From: Jaenimonas drosophilae
Lineage: Eukaryota > Euglenozoa > Kinetoplastea > Trypanosomatida > Trypanosomatidae
Assembly: GCA_030849065.1 (NCBI GenBank)
Contig: JASAON010001656.1
Location: 62,001 to 126,000 of the forward strand
DNA: 64,000 nucleotides
Direction: 5' to 3'
The notes beneath the pieces were generated by a model. That model worked only from the letters and a program-made list of their open reading frames with translations. It was not told the DNA's origin and ran no database searches. The position numbers and the translations under genes were made by a program. Below, in pieces: positions 1 to 10,149 of this stretch. Each line of letters opens with the position of its first letter. The first letter of the stretch is position 1.

Positions 1-2276
1 CGCAACAAGCCCAACGTCGGCACTGGCGGCCCGCAAAAAGGTGCCAGGTAGCACTCACGTGCGACGGAGCTCATCAATTGGCACACACTCTGGAAGCTGT
101 TGCTGTAGATGGCGCTCTGCTGCGGTTGTATGAGCTCGCCATGGATGAGATTTTCCGCCACCGCATCCAAATCAATGAAGAAAGGCGCGAGGGACGACAT
201 CACGGTGCCACTCATGAGAGAGGCGCATCCAGTTTGTGGCACCACATCATCCTTGTTCGTCAGCGTCACAAAGTCCAGAAGTGGGCTGACGTTGAGCCCG
301 TCGTAGACCGCATCCATGGTGAGGCCGAGTGAGCTGTACGCCGTCATTTGCTGGCGGAGCGGATAGAAGCCGCTGCCAAAGAGGCTGTTGGCGCGCTCGA
401 GGAAATGGCCGAGGTCCACCCACCAGGATCGCGACTGCGGCTTGGCCAAGAGGGTGGCCGCCGCGCTCTTTGCCTCCGCCGCGTAGGTGTGCCACTGCTC
501 CTCCGTCGGGGAAATGAGCAGCGCATTGCTGAGGACGTGTGAGATGATGTTGCTGGCGTTAACGAGATCAAAGATGGGCATAATCATACCCTGGATGGTG
601 CCAAGTCGGAGCTGGAGCGGTGCGGTCTTCGCGTTAATGGCGACGTATCCCGCACGGGCGGTGGTGCAGAGCTGGATGGCGCCCAAGATGGCCAGGATGA
701 TCACCAAGTTGGTGAAGCTCAAGGGTGATGCAGCAACTTGATGGCGGAGTAGGAAAAGCATCAGGACGTACATGGCGACGGTGAGGAGCATGATAATGAT
801 GAGTACCACCCACAAGAAGATGGTGGAGTCGTGGTGCGACGCGGTGGCGGCGGAGGCGGCGACGAAGGCGTCCTGCTGACCTGCCAACGCAATATCCTTC
901 AGCTGGTTGAGGCTCTGCTCCATCGGGGCGGTGTGAAAGGCCACCGCAATGTCGTGGCGCTGTTGTTCGGTGAGGTTGATCTCAAGACTTGTGCCAATGT
1001 CGTAGGAGAACACGGAGCTGAAACTTTGTGCCGCGGCGAGGACCTCGTCGAGCTGCGCCGACCAGCCCAACTCCGCCTCCGCCCCCGTTCGCAGCCACTG
1101 CGCGGCGGGCTCGGAGTCAGTGTAGAAGGTGCTGATGTTGGCGGCCACCGACACCGCATCCTCAACTGCCTGGATCATCTGCGCCGGCCACGTGTTGGGG
1201 GTGACGAAGACGATGAAGCGCTCTGCCATCGTCGCGGCGTGGCTGACGTCAATGATGGATTCCACCTCCGTCGCGAGGAGGGCGGTCTGTGAGCTCACGT
1301 AGTCCAGCATATCTGCGCGGGCAGTGTTGCGATCCGACGACTTACGAATGAGCTCGCGCAAGGTTGTGCTCCCCTCCGCGGGAATCGAGCTGATCTCCAA
1401 CACATCCACGATGATGCTCATCACACATGTCATGATGCGGCCGACTAGCACTTGCAGCGGTTGTAGCCGCTCAATACCGCCAGCGGCAACACAACCTTCC
1501 ACATCGACGCAGGCCAACATCGCCTGCGAGAGGAGCAGCTGTGCTCGGCTCGTCACCGAGGCGTGGCTGACTTGGTACATTGGCTCAACGATATTGCGAA
1601 AGTTTTCGCGCACATGACGTTGTTGTTGTTGCCGCTGGTTGCGTGCCTCCACCTCGCGCACAAAGGCTGGGAAGCTCGCCTCGAGCTGATCGGTGGCCTC
1701 GTTGAGCTCATCCACCGCATCCTCCTCCGTCAAGCCAATCATCTGGAGCTTCGCAAATTGCTGCCGAAGCTGCAACAGCTGTTCCGCGGAGGTCTGAGAC
1801 TCCCCCGAGTTTACGGCGGTGATGAGATCGCCAAAAAGACGTCGCGCGGTGTCAGGTTGGAGGTAGGAGTAGATGCGTGTGGAGTCACGTAGACCGTCGA
1901 TGCTGGTGCAAATGTGGCTCCACGTGATGATGTTGCGTAGGTTGCGTGAGAGGATCTGGTCATGATGCTCAATCAAGTGGTTCAGGTAGGAGGCACTCAC
2001 AATGGGGAGCACAACAGAGAGAACGAGAATGATCAGAGCCAACAGCCCATACAGAGAGAGCTGGAAGCTACACCACGAAGACTTTGATGATAATGATGAT
2101 GCTGATGGAGCCGAACATGGAGGATCGGAGAAGGGCAGTGAGGTGGACCGTTGTGGTGGTGATGATTGCATGTCGGAGGAGGTGCGTTTGTGTTCCGCCA
2201 GCATCCAAGAGGGCTCGATGGTGGCGAGCTCATCCACGTGGCTATCAAACGATGAGCTCTGCACGCCTTTCAGCAT
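1..2276 (-). CDS. Multi-spanning membrane protein, paralog A (3' end cut by window edge)
   Basis: I do not recognise a named family. The frame is open from an ATG at 2276, with an in-frame TAA four codons upstream, to the left edge, giving 758 codons. It is a clear paralog of the genes at 3503-6205 and 10447-13125. Shared features in order are: a Ser/Pro-rich cytosolic-type N-terminus, a first membrane segment ending in the motif PIVSA, a long probably extracellular helical region with a C-x5-C pair, a P-x-x-W motif, two closely spaced membrane segments with a short basic loop, and the motif GFYPLRQQ. A Cys-Gly-Pro near the cut corresponds to CGQP in the paralogs. The final membrane segment lies outside the window. 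Ligand and function are unknown. The architecture resembles an extracellular sensor or receptor, but no intracellular signalling domain is visible. A splice acceptor AG is likely near 2350. Confidence 0.85.
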   Translation of the reverse strand, partial: MLKGVQSSSFDSHVDELATIEPSWMLAEHKRTSSDMQSSPPQRSTSLPFSDPPCSAPSASSLSSKSSWCSFQLSLYGLLALIILVLSVVLPIVSASYLNHLIEHHDQILSRNLRNIITWSHICTSIDGLRDSTRIYSYLQPDTARRLFGDLITAVNSGESQTSAEQLLQLRQQFAKLQMIGLTEEDAVDELNEATDQLEASFPAFVREVEARNQRQQQQRHVRENFRNIVEPMYQVSHASVTSRAQLLLSQAMLACVDVEGCVAAGGIERLQPLQVLVGRIMTCVMSIIVDVLEISSIPAEGSTTLRELIRKSSDRNTARADMLDYVSSQTALLATEVESIIDVSHAATMAERFIVFVTPNTWPAQMIQAVEDAVSVAANISTFYTDSEPAAQWLRTGAEAELGWSAQLDEVLAAAQSFSSVFSYDIGTSLEINLTEQQRHDIAVAFHTAPMEQSLNQLKDIALAGQQDAFVAASAATASHHDSTIFLWVVLIIIMLLTVAMYVLMLFLLRHQVAASPLSFTNLVIILAILGAIQLCTTARAGYVAINAKTAPLQLRLGTIQGMIMPIFDLVNASNIISHVLSNALLISPTEEQWHTYAAEAKSAAATLLAKPQSRSWWVDLGHFLERANSLFGSGFYPLRQQMTAYSSLGLTMDAVYDGLNVSPLLDFVTLTNKDDVVPQTGCASLMSGTVMSSLAPFFIDLDAVAENLIHGELIQPQQSAIYSNSFQSVCQLMSSVARECYLAPFCGPPVPTLGLL

Positions 2277-3502
2277 CGCCGAGGATTTTTACTTCGCTGC
2301 CAAACTGTGAATGAGTTGCGCTGCAGTACGTTGGTGCTCACCGTGTGTCTAATGCTCATGATGAATGATGAATGTGGGTGAGAGGATAGGAAGGTGAAGA
2401 GGAGTAGTGATGGCGTAACAGCAGCAACAGAGTAGGCCATCCATCTGCGAGGTGAGGAAGTAACATTCATGATTATCATCAAGGCAGAGCTATGCACTGC
2501 CCAGTGAGTCTTCCTCACAAAACATTGCGGATCTTGGTCAAGTACCGCGGCCGAACGACGTCTGCGGCGCTGAAAGGTCGACGACCAAATCGGAAGCAAA
2601 TGAATGCTTCCCTTGATACATGGCACTCAGTGAGATCCCACAAGAGGACTAACACAACACTAGAAAAAAAAACATGAAAGTACGCTGGCACAACGAAGAT
2701 GATCACCGACATACGGGGAATAGCCGTTGTGTTGTGTGTCTGTGCGCCAAACTCGTGTTTGGAGGACGTTTGTCGTTCATCATCCAGAGAGCCACCAAAC
2801 ACATTCATTGGCATACCAAGATCCATGCTGTGTTTCTCAGTAACAACAACAGCATTCTTCATCGCCACAAGGAAAAATACAGTACAACGCACCTATGTGC
2901 GAACATCTTATCAACAGTAGCATCGAGTCAATCCAACCTTGCCCATGATGAGAGGAGTAGGGAGATGGAGGAGATGGGGTGGGTCAGGCGATACGCGGGT
3001 GAGGAATCCATATCAAGCCCAACAACGGTACTCACCACAACTGCGCACAAACAATCAAGCAGCCGCTCTGCGGGCATGAAGAAGAAGTAGTGTGTGGGAG
3101 TTGATGAGGATGCATCCGAGCAAACAACAGGCACTCATTCACCTGCAGCTGTAGTATGTACATGTCCATGCACTCCTCCTCCGCAACACAACACTCACTC
3201 CAACATCGTACAACAACAACAACAACAACAAAAAGAAAACAATGAAAAGAACAGAGCCATCCATCCAGCGAGCGAGTGGAGGACAAATGCGAAGTGCATC
3301 TTCCAAGTGCTCCATCCACGAAAGCCATGGTGTGCTCTGAAGCTAACAAAAACATGAATAATGAAAATAGGGGAAAATAAAGAAGCCACAACCATCGTTC
3401 GCTGTCTGTGCGTACACAGCCAACAACCATGACCAGTGATTATTATACTGCACCCCACACCCACACACAGGTACCTGTATACGCGTATCTCACTTCATCA
3501 AT
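2277..3502. other. Gene-free interval between paralogs A and B
   Basis: No reading frame here has the composition of a real protein; the short frames are rich in His, Cys and Ser and resemble translated noncoding DNA. It contains a (CAA)7 run at 3211-3231 and, on the minus strand, a pyrimidine-rich stretch at about 2380-2410 followed by AG near 2350 that probably serves the gene ending at position 1. The rest is presumably 3' UTR of paralog B and spacer. Confidence 0.5.
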
Positions 3503-6205
3503 CTAGTGAATGGAAAAGATGGGTCCAAACAAGATGGTGTAGAGCGCCAGCCCCATCAGCTCCAGAAAGATGCACGTGAAAACACCGTACCAAATCACTT
3601 CGCGACGAGTCGATGAGACCATCGTGCCGTCGGCGTCGGCGGCGGCGAGGAGGTCGTTGAAGCGCTCCTGAATGTGGCTCATGTAGTAGTTGTTGGCCAG
3701 CTGATCCCAGGTTTGTAGGAAATCACCGAGGAAGTTGTTGGCGGTGGGGTTGAAGATATTGTAGAGGCCCGATGTGCTGCTGGTTGGCCTCAGCATGCCA
3801 TAGGTGGAGGCTGGCTGGCCGCAAATGGATGGAATCATGCACATCGCCTTGGTGGGGTCGGTGACGGCCGATACCATGCCAGCCAGGCAGCTCGCCCGCA
3901 GGGAGGCGCTCGTGGCGTCTGTCGTTGGTACCTGCTTCACGTTGACGGTGCCGTAGCTCAGAACCTCCGCCACCGCCACAAGGTTGATGTAGTTGGTTGT
4001 GAGGGCGGAGAAAGTACTGGCGGAGAGGAGGGCGATGCATCCTTCGTCAGAACTCTTGAAGTCCTCGTTCGTGAGGAATATTTCCGCGATGCTACTCAAA
4101 TTCAGAACGTCATCGAGGCTCAAGATGGTGAGGCCGAGTGTGCTGCTCGCCGACATTTGTTGGCGCATGGGATAGAAGCCGTTGCGGTACATGTCCAGGG
4201 AGAGAAGCACAAACTGATCCAACAACGGGGCCCAGTCGTAACCAACAATGTGCTCCTTGAGGCGGGTGTAGTTGTCAAGTGAGCCGAGGTAGGTGCTCAT
4301 CGCCTCCTCCTCGCCGGGTGCGATGAGCAGTGCGACGGAGAGGATGTTGGATGTGATTGTGCTTGCCTCCACGGCGTGAAAAAGCTCGTCGGAGATCTTC
4401 ACCATCAATTCTGGCGTCACCTGCCGATGCATGTGTGCCGATTGAATTGACGTGATGGCGATGAGAAGGCTCATGCCAACTTGCACCGCCATCATCAAGG
4501 ATAAGGCTGCCACCGCCCCACGAAAAGGAAGCACAGACTCTTCGATGCGATACCGCAACACAACCATGAGGGTGATGTAGAGGCCAATCGAAACCAGCAC
4601 AGACACCACCAGGGAGGTGATGACCTGCTTCAGCGACACATTGAAGATGACTGTGAGCGATTCACTGACAAAGCTGTTGGCAATGATGTACGACTGCGAC
4701 TGCTGCACCGTGACGGAGGAGGATATCTCCCCGAGCTGGCTGGTGAGGGGTACGGTCCAGTAGAGCTGCTCTATTTCTTCGTTGGTAACATCTGAGGTGT
4801 TGAGGACGAGGTCAAGGCCAATGTTGTAGGCAAAGTAGGAGTATAGCGTACTTGTCGCTGCGATGATCTCGTCATGCTGCTTATCTGTTTGCAGCACATT
4901 GGCTGCTCCCGTCTGAAGCCACGAATCCACGGGGGAGTTGGTGTTGTATTCGTTGGTGACGTTGTCAGCGACGTCTAGGGCGAGCTGAACGCTGGAGAGA
5001 AGGCCAGTGGCCCAGCCGTTGGGGGTGACGAAGAAGATGGTTTCGGAGCCGGCGTCAGTGAAGGTCTTTTGTGTGATGGACTTCAGCAAATCCACCAACT
5101 CCGTGTAGTAGTCCTGGGTGGAATTGAGCACCTTGGTTCTCGCGGTCGTCCGCAGAAGGTTGTTCTCCACGAGTTCTTGCAGCGTGCTTGCGTTAAGGTT
5201 GGGATACTCAATCACGGCAAAGACATCGAGGACGACGTTGGTGGCTGCGGCGACGACCTTGCCTGCCGCCACCTCAATCTGATCGAGATAGGCCTTTCCA
5301 TCCCCAGTCCAGCACAAGTCGAGGTTGAAGCAGCTGAGCTTTGCCAGAGACATGAGGTTGGATGGGCGGGCCATGATGGCGCTCTGCGTAGGCCCGTAGG
5401 CGTTGTTGATGATGATATCACGAAGACTGCGAACGTCGCTGGCACTGATGAGGAGAGCCTGCTCCTCAATCACCTTCTGCGCGTAGGAAAGAACCGTAGA
5501 CTCCTGAAACGTACTCAGCAACATCTGCAGCTCCGCGGTTTGCATCTCATCCCCGAGGCCCAATCCGCTGAGTGTGCCGACGGCGTTGGTGATGCCTCGG
5601 ATGTACATGTTCGTCATGGAGAGCGCCTGCTTCGACGATACCAGAAAGCTTGCCTCACTGGAGGAGCCCGTTGGGGAATACACATCCGTGGACGACTCCG
5701 TTGCGGTTGTGAAGGATGGGGTGAAGGCCCCGTAGTAGGTGAAGACCCGCAGAACATCTCCAATGGAGTTGAGGCCTGCCAAAGTGTAGGTCCAGCCAAA
5801 GTAGTAGTACAAGTAGTTGGGGAGATTGACGTTGTTGTACTGGTAGAGGTCGTGGAGGTCAATGGCACTGACGATGGGCACGATGAGAAAGAGGAGGGTG
5901 ACCAGAAACATGCTCACGACGAAGATGGGCTTCGTTCCGCAGGTGAGGAGGCAAAAGGGTATCGGCAAGGGCTCCACCCCATTCCGATTGCTAGCGTATG
6001 AATCATCTCGACTTAGCAGAGCAGAACTGCCGGGGCGCTGCTGCTTGGCCTGCTCAATGGAGTCTGAGCTCCATCCAGTTGATGTTTGGCCCGCCCCATC
6101 GTTGCCGCACCCGCCCTTATGAAGAGAGCTCGATGTGTCACGTGTTCCAGAGTCCAGTGGAGGTGAGAAGTCCAGATGCTTCTGGCTAGGTGAGGTCTCA
6201 GACAT
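3503..6205 (-). CDS. Multi-spanning membrane protein, paralog B
   Basis: This is a 900-residue protein of unrecognised family, the complete middle copy of the trio. Residues 1-92 are Ser-rich and probably cytosolic. A membrane segment spans about 93-114 and ends in PIVSA. Residues 115-526 form a mostly helical, Asn/Ser/Thr-rich, probably extracellular region with Cys292-x5-Cys298 and the motif VTPNGW near 393-398. Two membrane segments lie at about 527-550 and 563-586, joined by a short loop containing RYRIEE. A second outer region of about 280 residues holds FYPMRQQ and CGQPASTYGMLR, and a final membrane segment near 872-895 is followed by almost no tail. The layout is thus TM, domain, TM-TM, domain, TM. 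The start ATG follows an inferred splice acceptor at 6375. A surface sensor or adhesion role is possible but unproven. Confidence 0.88.
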   Translation of the reverse strand: MSETSPSQKHLDFSPPLDSGTRDTSSSLHKGGCGNDGAGQTSTGWSSDSIEQAKQQRPGSSALLSRDDSYASNRNGVEPLPIPFCLLTCGTKPIFVVSMFLVTLLFLIVPIVSAIDLHDLYQYNNVNLPNYLYYYFGWTYTLAGLNSIGDVLRVFTYYGAFTPSFTTATESSTDVYSPTGSSSEASFLVSSKQALSMTNMYIRGITNAVGTLSGLGLGDEMQTAELQMLLSTFQESTVLSYAQKVIEEQALLISASDVRSLRDIIINNAYGPTQSAIMARPSNLMSLAKLSCFNLDLCWTGDGKAYLDQIEVAAGKVVAAATNVVLDVFAVIEYPNLNASTLQELVENNLLRTTARTKVLNSTQDYYTELVDLLKSITQKTFTDAGSETIFFVTPNGWATGLLSSVQLALDVADNVTNEYNTNSPVDSWLQTGAANVLQTDKQHDEIIAATSTLYSYFAYNIGLDLVLNTSDVTNEEIEQLYWTVPLTSQLGEISSSVTVQQSQSYIIANSFVSESLTVIFNVSLKQVITSLVVSVLVSIGLYITLMVVLRYRIEESVLPFRGAVAALSLMMAVQVGMSLLIAITSIQSAHMHRQVTPELMVKISDELFHAVEASTITSNILSVALLIAPGEEEAMSTYLGSLDNYTRLKEHIVGYDWAPLLDQFVLLSLDMYRNGFYPMRQQMSASSTLGLTILSLDDVLNLSSIAEIFLTNEDFKSSDEGCIALLSASTFSALTTNYINLVAVAEVLSYGTVNVKQVPTTDATSASLRASCLAGMVSAVTDPTKAMCMIPSICGQPASTYGMLRPTSSTSGLYNIFNPTANNFLGDFLQTWDQLANNYYMSHIQERFNDLLAAADADGTMVSSTRREVIWYGVFTCIFLELMGLALYTILFGPIFSIH

Positions 6206-6791
6206 GGGACGACGCTTGACCTAATGAGTCTGTATGAGGGAGGGCGAGCACGTATATCTGCACAGATATAAGAAGATTGAAATGAATAAGTGTGCGTTCG
6301 TGGGTGATGAAGCGCACCGCACAAATGGAATTGCCAGGAAAATGAAGGAGCTGAGCAGCTATAAAACGACAGCTCTACAAAAAAAGAACACAATCGAGAA
6401 GAGAAGAGAAATCGTTCCAGGAGTACTGAAGACATCATCATCATCATCATCACGATTGACAGCGTTGGTTTCGCAGGACACACAAACAACAGGCACTGGG
6501 GGAGGGGAGGGGTAGGTCTGGTGGAGATTTTGACGCGTACGTCCTTGTTATCGTACTCCGAGCAGAATACCCACCAACACACTTCCATGACTTGCTGACA
6601 CCTTCATGGACCCTCTGCAAGAGAGAAGCATGGGCATGATGCATCCGCCAACATGGACGACTGCTAACACAGAGGGGGAGCAGTGGGGGGTATGAAGTAG
6701 TTGGGGGAGAGGGTCGGACGGATTCGCTGGAGTCGCGTCCGTCCTCGAGAAAATAGAATCCATGCACTGTTCCATGACAACCACATTCACC
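6206..6791. other. Spacer between paralog B and the phosphate carrier gene
   Basis: No credible gene is seen. It contains a (CAT)6 microsatellite at 6433-6450 and the pyrimidine tract and AG assigned to paralog B. The remainder is presumably 3' UTR of the carrier gene. Confidence 0.5.
6375..6416 (-). promoter_or_regulatory. Inferred trans-splice acceptor for paralog B
   Basis: On the minus strand a C/T-rich tract ending in a run of seven T is followed by GTAG, with the AG at 6376-6375. This would give a 5' UTR of about 169 nt before the ATG at 6205. It is inferred from the kinetoplastid rule that the first AG after a pyrimidine tract is used. Confidence 0.55.
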
Positions 6792-8129
6792 TTACTTGGC
6801 CTTCACACTGGCGGTGGTTGGTAATCCAACGAAGACCTTGAAGGAGTCGTAGCATATCCACTGAAGCGCGGTCAGGGCGGCGATCATCACAATCCGAGCG
6901 CCCAGACCTCTCCAGAGATCCCTCCACGAGATGGTTTTCAGCAGGTGGAGGATATCGTCATCGGTAGGGTATGCCTTGTCGGAACAAACATCTGGAGCGA
7001 CGGAGGGTGTGGCGGGTGGCGATGTACGTCCGGAGAGGGAGCGAAGGTGTACGCCGGCGTCGATGGGGCTCGATGGAACGTCATTGCCACTCTCTACAGA
7101 CATAGCTTGCTTGGCGGGAGTTTCTTGCATGATGGCGACAACCTCACCCAGTCCGGAAGCTCGCTGATTAATCTTGGAGAGGACTGTGTCTGCCGGATGA
7201 GAGACGATGGCGGTGATTATGCCAGCCAACACCCCCGCGAGGAGAGAGATACCAAGATCCTGGGCTGAGCTGCTGACGTGCGTTGCCGCACCGAAGAAGA
7301 TCCACTCCAGCAGTCCAACAATCTTCTCGAAGCTCGTTAACTTCACCATAGTTGAGGGGATTTGGCGGGCCCACAGCGGCGGTAGGCCCTTGTAAAAGCC
7401 ACGCATCCCGTCCTTGGACCAAATGTACTGCATATGCACCTTCACCTTGCTTGAGCTAAGTACATGATTGCTGCTGGCAACATTGGTCTGCATCTGAATC
7501 TTCACCGCTTCCCATGGAGCGAGGCTCACATCGGCGATGATCTCCGCACAGAAGCTAGCAATGAGCAAGCCCGTCACCTCAAAGGTGGCACTGCCCCGTT
7601 GTGGCGGTACGGCCGCGTTGGCCTGTCGTGGCTGCACCAGGATGAGGAACTTGAATATTTCATAAAAGAGGAACTTCAGCCCACTTTGGCTACCATAACC
7701 CAGCACCGTCGGGAGACAACCACGATAGAACAAGGCCAGCGCCCGCTTCCACTCACCGCGGCTCTCGACGTGATACATGCGCCACGCACAAGCCATGAAG
7801 CTCGGTGATTCGCCCACTTGCACGCGGCACTTGATGAGGTCTACTGGGGTAAGGAGGACGTGTGAAATGCCAGCAATGACTCCGCCAACAAAGCACAGAG
7901 CAAAGTACTCCATCGAGTACATAACAGGAATGTGCTTGCTCGAGAACCACGCGCCAGACACCCGCTGCATCAGCATCATCAACAACCATACTATACAGAA
8001 GGCCATCCAAAGGGCGGCTGCGCCGTACACAATTTGGCGTGGGCGCCACATGATGCGGTTGTTTATGAAGGGGGCTATTTCACGCACCGGATTCACTAAA
8101 GGTATTGACCCACCTCGTCCTCTCCACAT
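6792..8129 (-). CDS. Mitochondrial phosphate carrier-like protein (SLC25A3/MIR1 type)
   Basis: This 445-residue member of the mitochondrial carrier family probably imports phosphate across the inner membrane for ATP synthesis. The three repeat signatures are visible: PVDLIKCRVQ at 95-104, APWEAVKIQMQ at about 204-214 and SHPADTVLSK at 310-319. The PWEAVK and SHPAD variants, the segment GLPPLWARQIPSTMVK near 248-263 and the last helix (ARIVMIAALTALQW, 411-424) are characteristic of phosphate carriers rather than ADP/ATP carriers. Two features are odd: an N-terminal extension of about 70 residues with its own hydrophobic stretch (35-55), and a Ser/Pro-rich insert at roughly 324-395 inside repeat 3. 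The gene separates paralogs B and C. An alternative start is Met27. Confidence 0.88.
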   Translation of the reverse strand: MWRGRGGSIPLVNPVREIAPFINNRIMWRPRQIVYGAAALWMAFCIVWLLMMLMQRVSGAWFSSKHIPVMYSMEYFALCFVGGVIAGISHVLLTPVDLIKCRVQVGESPSFMACAWRMYHVESRGEWKRALALFYRGCLPTVLGYGSQSGLKFLFYEIFKFLILVQPRQANAAVPPQRGSATFEVTGLLIASFCAEIIADVSLAPWEAVKIQMQTNVASSNHVLSSSKVKVHMQYIWSKDGMRGFYKGLPPLWARQIPSTMVKLTSFEKIVGLLEWIFFGAATHVSSSAQDLGISLLAGVLAGIITAIVSHPADTVLSKINQRASGLGEVVAIMQETPAKQAMSVESGNDVPSSPIDAGVHLRSLSGRTSPPATPSVAPDVCSDKAYPTDDDILHLLKTISWRDLWRGLGARIVMIAALTALQWICYDSFKVFVGLPTTASVKAK

Positions 8130-8963
8130 CCACTAGAAGTCGCAGCCAACAACGCAACTCCGCTCAACCCACGGAGAAGACCGCAATACTGACTGTGATG
8201 GAAGTCTCAACGGTGAAGGTGTTGGGCTCCACGTCGGGTAGAACGACGTCAAAAGACTGGAAGTCAAACAAGTTGGCGCGTACTAAAAAAGTGCGCCGGG
8301 GTAACTACCGAGATACACAAGAAGGGAAGAGGAGTCCAGTGTGCTCTTGTGAAGAGCAAAGACACAGTGGAGGGGTGTTGTAGTCAGGGGTTGAAGTACG
8401 TGTGCATGATTGGGATCGTCTCGGATAGAACACACGCGAAAAAAGTTTGCCATTATTTGTTACACTCACACAAACACTGATTTTCATTCATTTCTGCACA
8501 TGATCATTGAAGAAAAACTACAGAACAGAAAACAGACATCATCCAGCAGGAACATCAAGCATCGAACGGGGTGATGAACCGGCTAATCGCCCTACACATT
8601 GTGTGAGTAGTGGTGCCATTGGCAGCATCAACTTCCTCAACAACCAATCATCGAGTTAAGTTCGCACAACAGGCGAGCTCTAGTCATCCAGCTCACGACA
8701 ACAAAGCAAAGATCAACACCAAAGCAACGCTCATCACCTCGGTACACCCCCAAACCCATCATGTACTTCTGACGCGCTGAACTAAAGCATCTAAATATCG
8801 TCGTTGAAGATGATGAAGGCATCAAACAGCGGCACACACCACATCGCGATACACGACGATGAAGCGTGGCCTCTACTCCCCTTCTGCATCAACAAGAACG
8901 GGGGAAGGTCCCACAAACACACTGTGGTACTTCGTTGGGTCTCACATACAAACGTGAAAAATC

Positions 8964-8996
8964 ACTCACTCAATGATCTCCAATGACTGAGTGAGT
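8964..8996. repeat. Perfect inverted repeat, 9 bp arms
   Basis: ACTCACTCA at 8964-8972 is complementary to TGAGTGAGT at 8988-8996, with a 15 nt loop. It lies in the gene-free interval. A 9 bp stem can arise by chance, so function is open. Confidence 0.5.
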
Positions 8997-9979
8997 TCGA
9001 AGGTATGATGATGGGAGAGCAACAAGAATTCTTCTCTACATACTTCTACCGTGGCATTGAATCTGGAAAGGCAAACGCACATTGTACTTGTGAGGGCTGC
9101 GGTACGCGCAGGCTCGATGCAGATTCTCAAAGTCGCACGCAATGTGCATCATCTTTAAAAAACCGCAGCCTACATCAACAGCTGAAAACAAAACATCCAC
9201 AGCGGCAACACACATCAGCAACAGACATGCCACTGTACTCTCTCATTGTACGGGAGATGAAATAATCGCATGTCGGATGCCGTGAAGCAATACATCAATC
9301 AAAGAAAAACAAACAAATATAACAATGCTATAGGATCGTCTACGGAATGGGTTGCGCTGCTCAAATAGCGTAGATGTATCAGGTTTTGTTTATCGTGGGT
9401 GAAACCAACAAGAATCCCCCAAAACACAACTGTTGCTCTCACGCTCATCTGTGTGCAGAAGTAGTAGTAGGGCTGCTGCCTGGAAGGACAGAGTCAGCCA
9501 ACTCTTCACAACACGGTAAGAGGTGATAGGTGAAGTACATCCGAAGTAGGAAGAAACTGTTGAATGGTGTTGCAGTTGATGTGCTGCACATCGTATTGTT
9601 GCTGCTGATGTGTAGCGCACCAACTGTACCGTCCCCATCTCCACAGCAGTGATTCGCAACACTCATATCGTGATCTAAGATACAGAGCGTTTGGAGATGT
9701 ACCAAGTGCGATGGAAGTCGGGGAAGTACGCACCGTGAGACTGTGGGGGTACGCTGGAGCGAGGAGCAATCAATAAGAATGAGAGTTAGAAAATCGTACA
9801 TAAACGAGCAAACAGATCTGGCACTGTTATGATGAAGGGAAATATGTGTTGTGTGTGAGTGGGAGCAAATGACGAGAGGGACGACGAATCGTAGAAAGTA
9901 GACGTCCAAGAGAGAAAGAACAGCACTCACAAAAAAAGTGTGGAGTACACTAAGGACGAAGAGATGCTGGGCGTATGTG

Positions 9980-10004
9980 CTGCCACAGGTGTTATCTGTG
10001 GCAG
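9980..10004. repeat. Perfect hairpin, 9 bp stem and 7 nt loop
   Basis: CTGCCACAG at 9980-9988 pairs exactly with CTGTGGCAG at 9996-10004 around the loop GTGTTAT. The stem is G/C-rich and compact and would be stable in RNA of either strand. It lies in the gene-free interval upstream of the carrier gene and downstream of paralog C, so it would be in the 3' UTR of paralog C or in the spacer. Confidence 0.6.
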
Positions 10005-10134
10005 TCCCAACAAGTCTACCTCACGCAGATCCTTTCCGCAAAAAAAAAGTGCAGGCGTAGGAGAGGTCGCTTCTCCAAACACTGACGCCTCCATGGAGAG
10101 CGTACCGTAGAAGACATTCAACGAGTATACACCG

Positions 10135-10149
10135 CCCCCCCCCCCCCCC
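10135..10149. repeat. Homopolymer run of 15 C
   Basis: The plus strand has 15 consecutive C, that is G on the transcribed minus-strand RNA. Such runs are unstable in copy number and hard to sequence. Confidence 0.9.

Noticed and set aside
5069..6001. 310-codon plus-strand open frame opposite membrane paralog B
   Set aside because: The opposite strand has the complete family motifs, and this frame has none.
9445..9930. 161-codon minus-strand frame in the gene-free interval
   Set aside because: Very rich in His, Ser, Cys and Leu, without any motif; composition looks like translated noncoding DNA. Not excluded, but unsupported.
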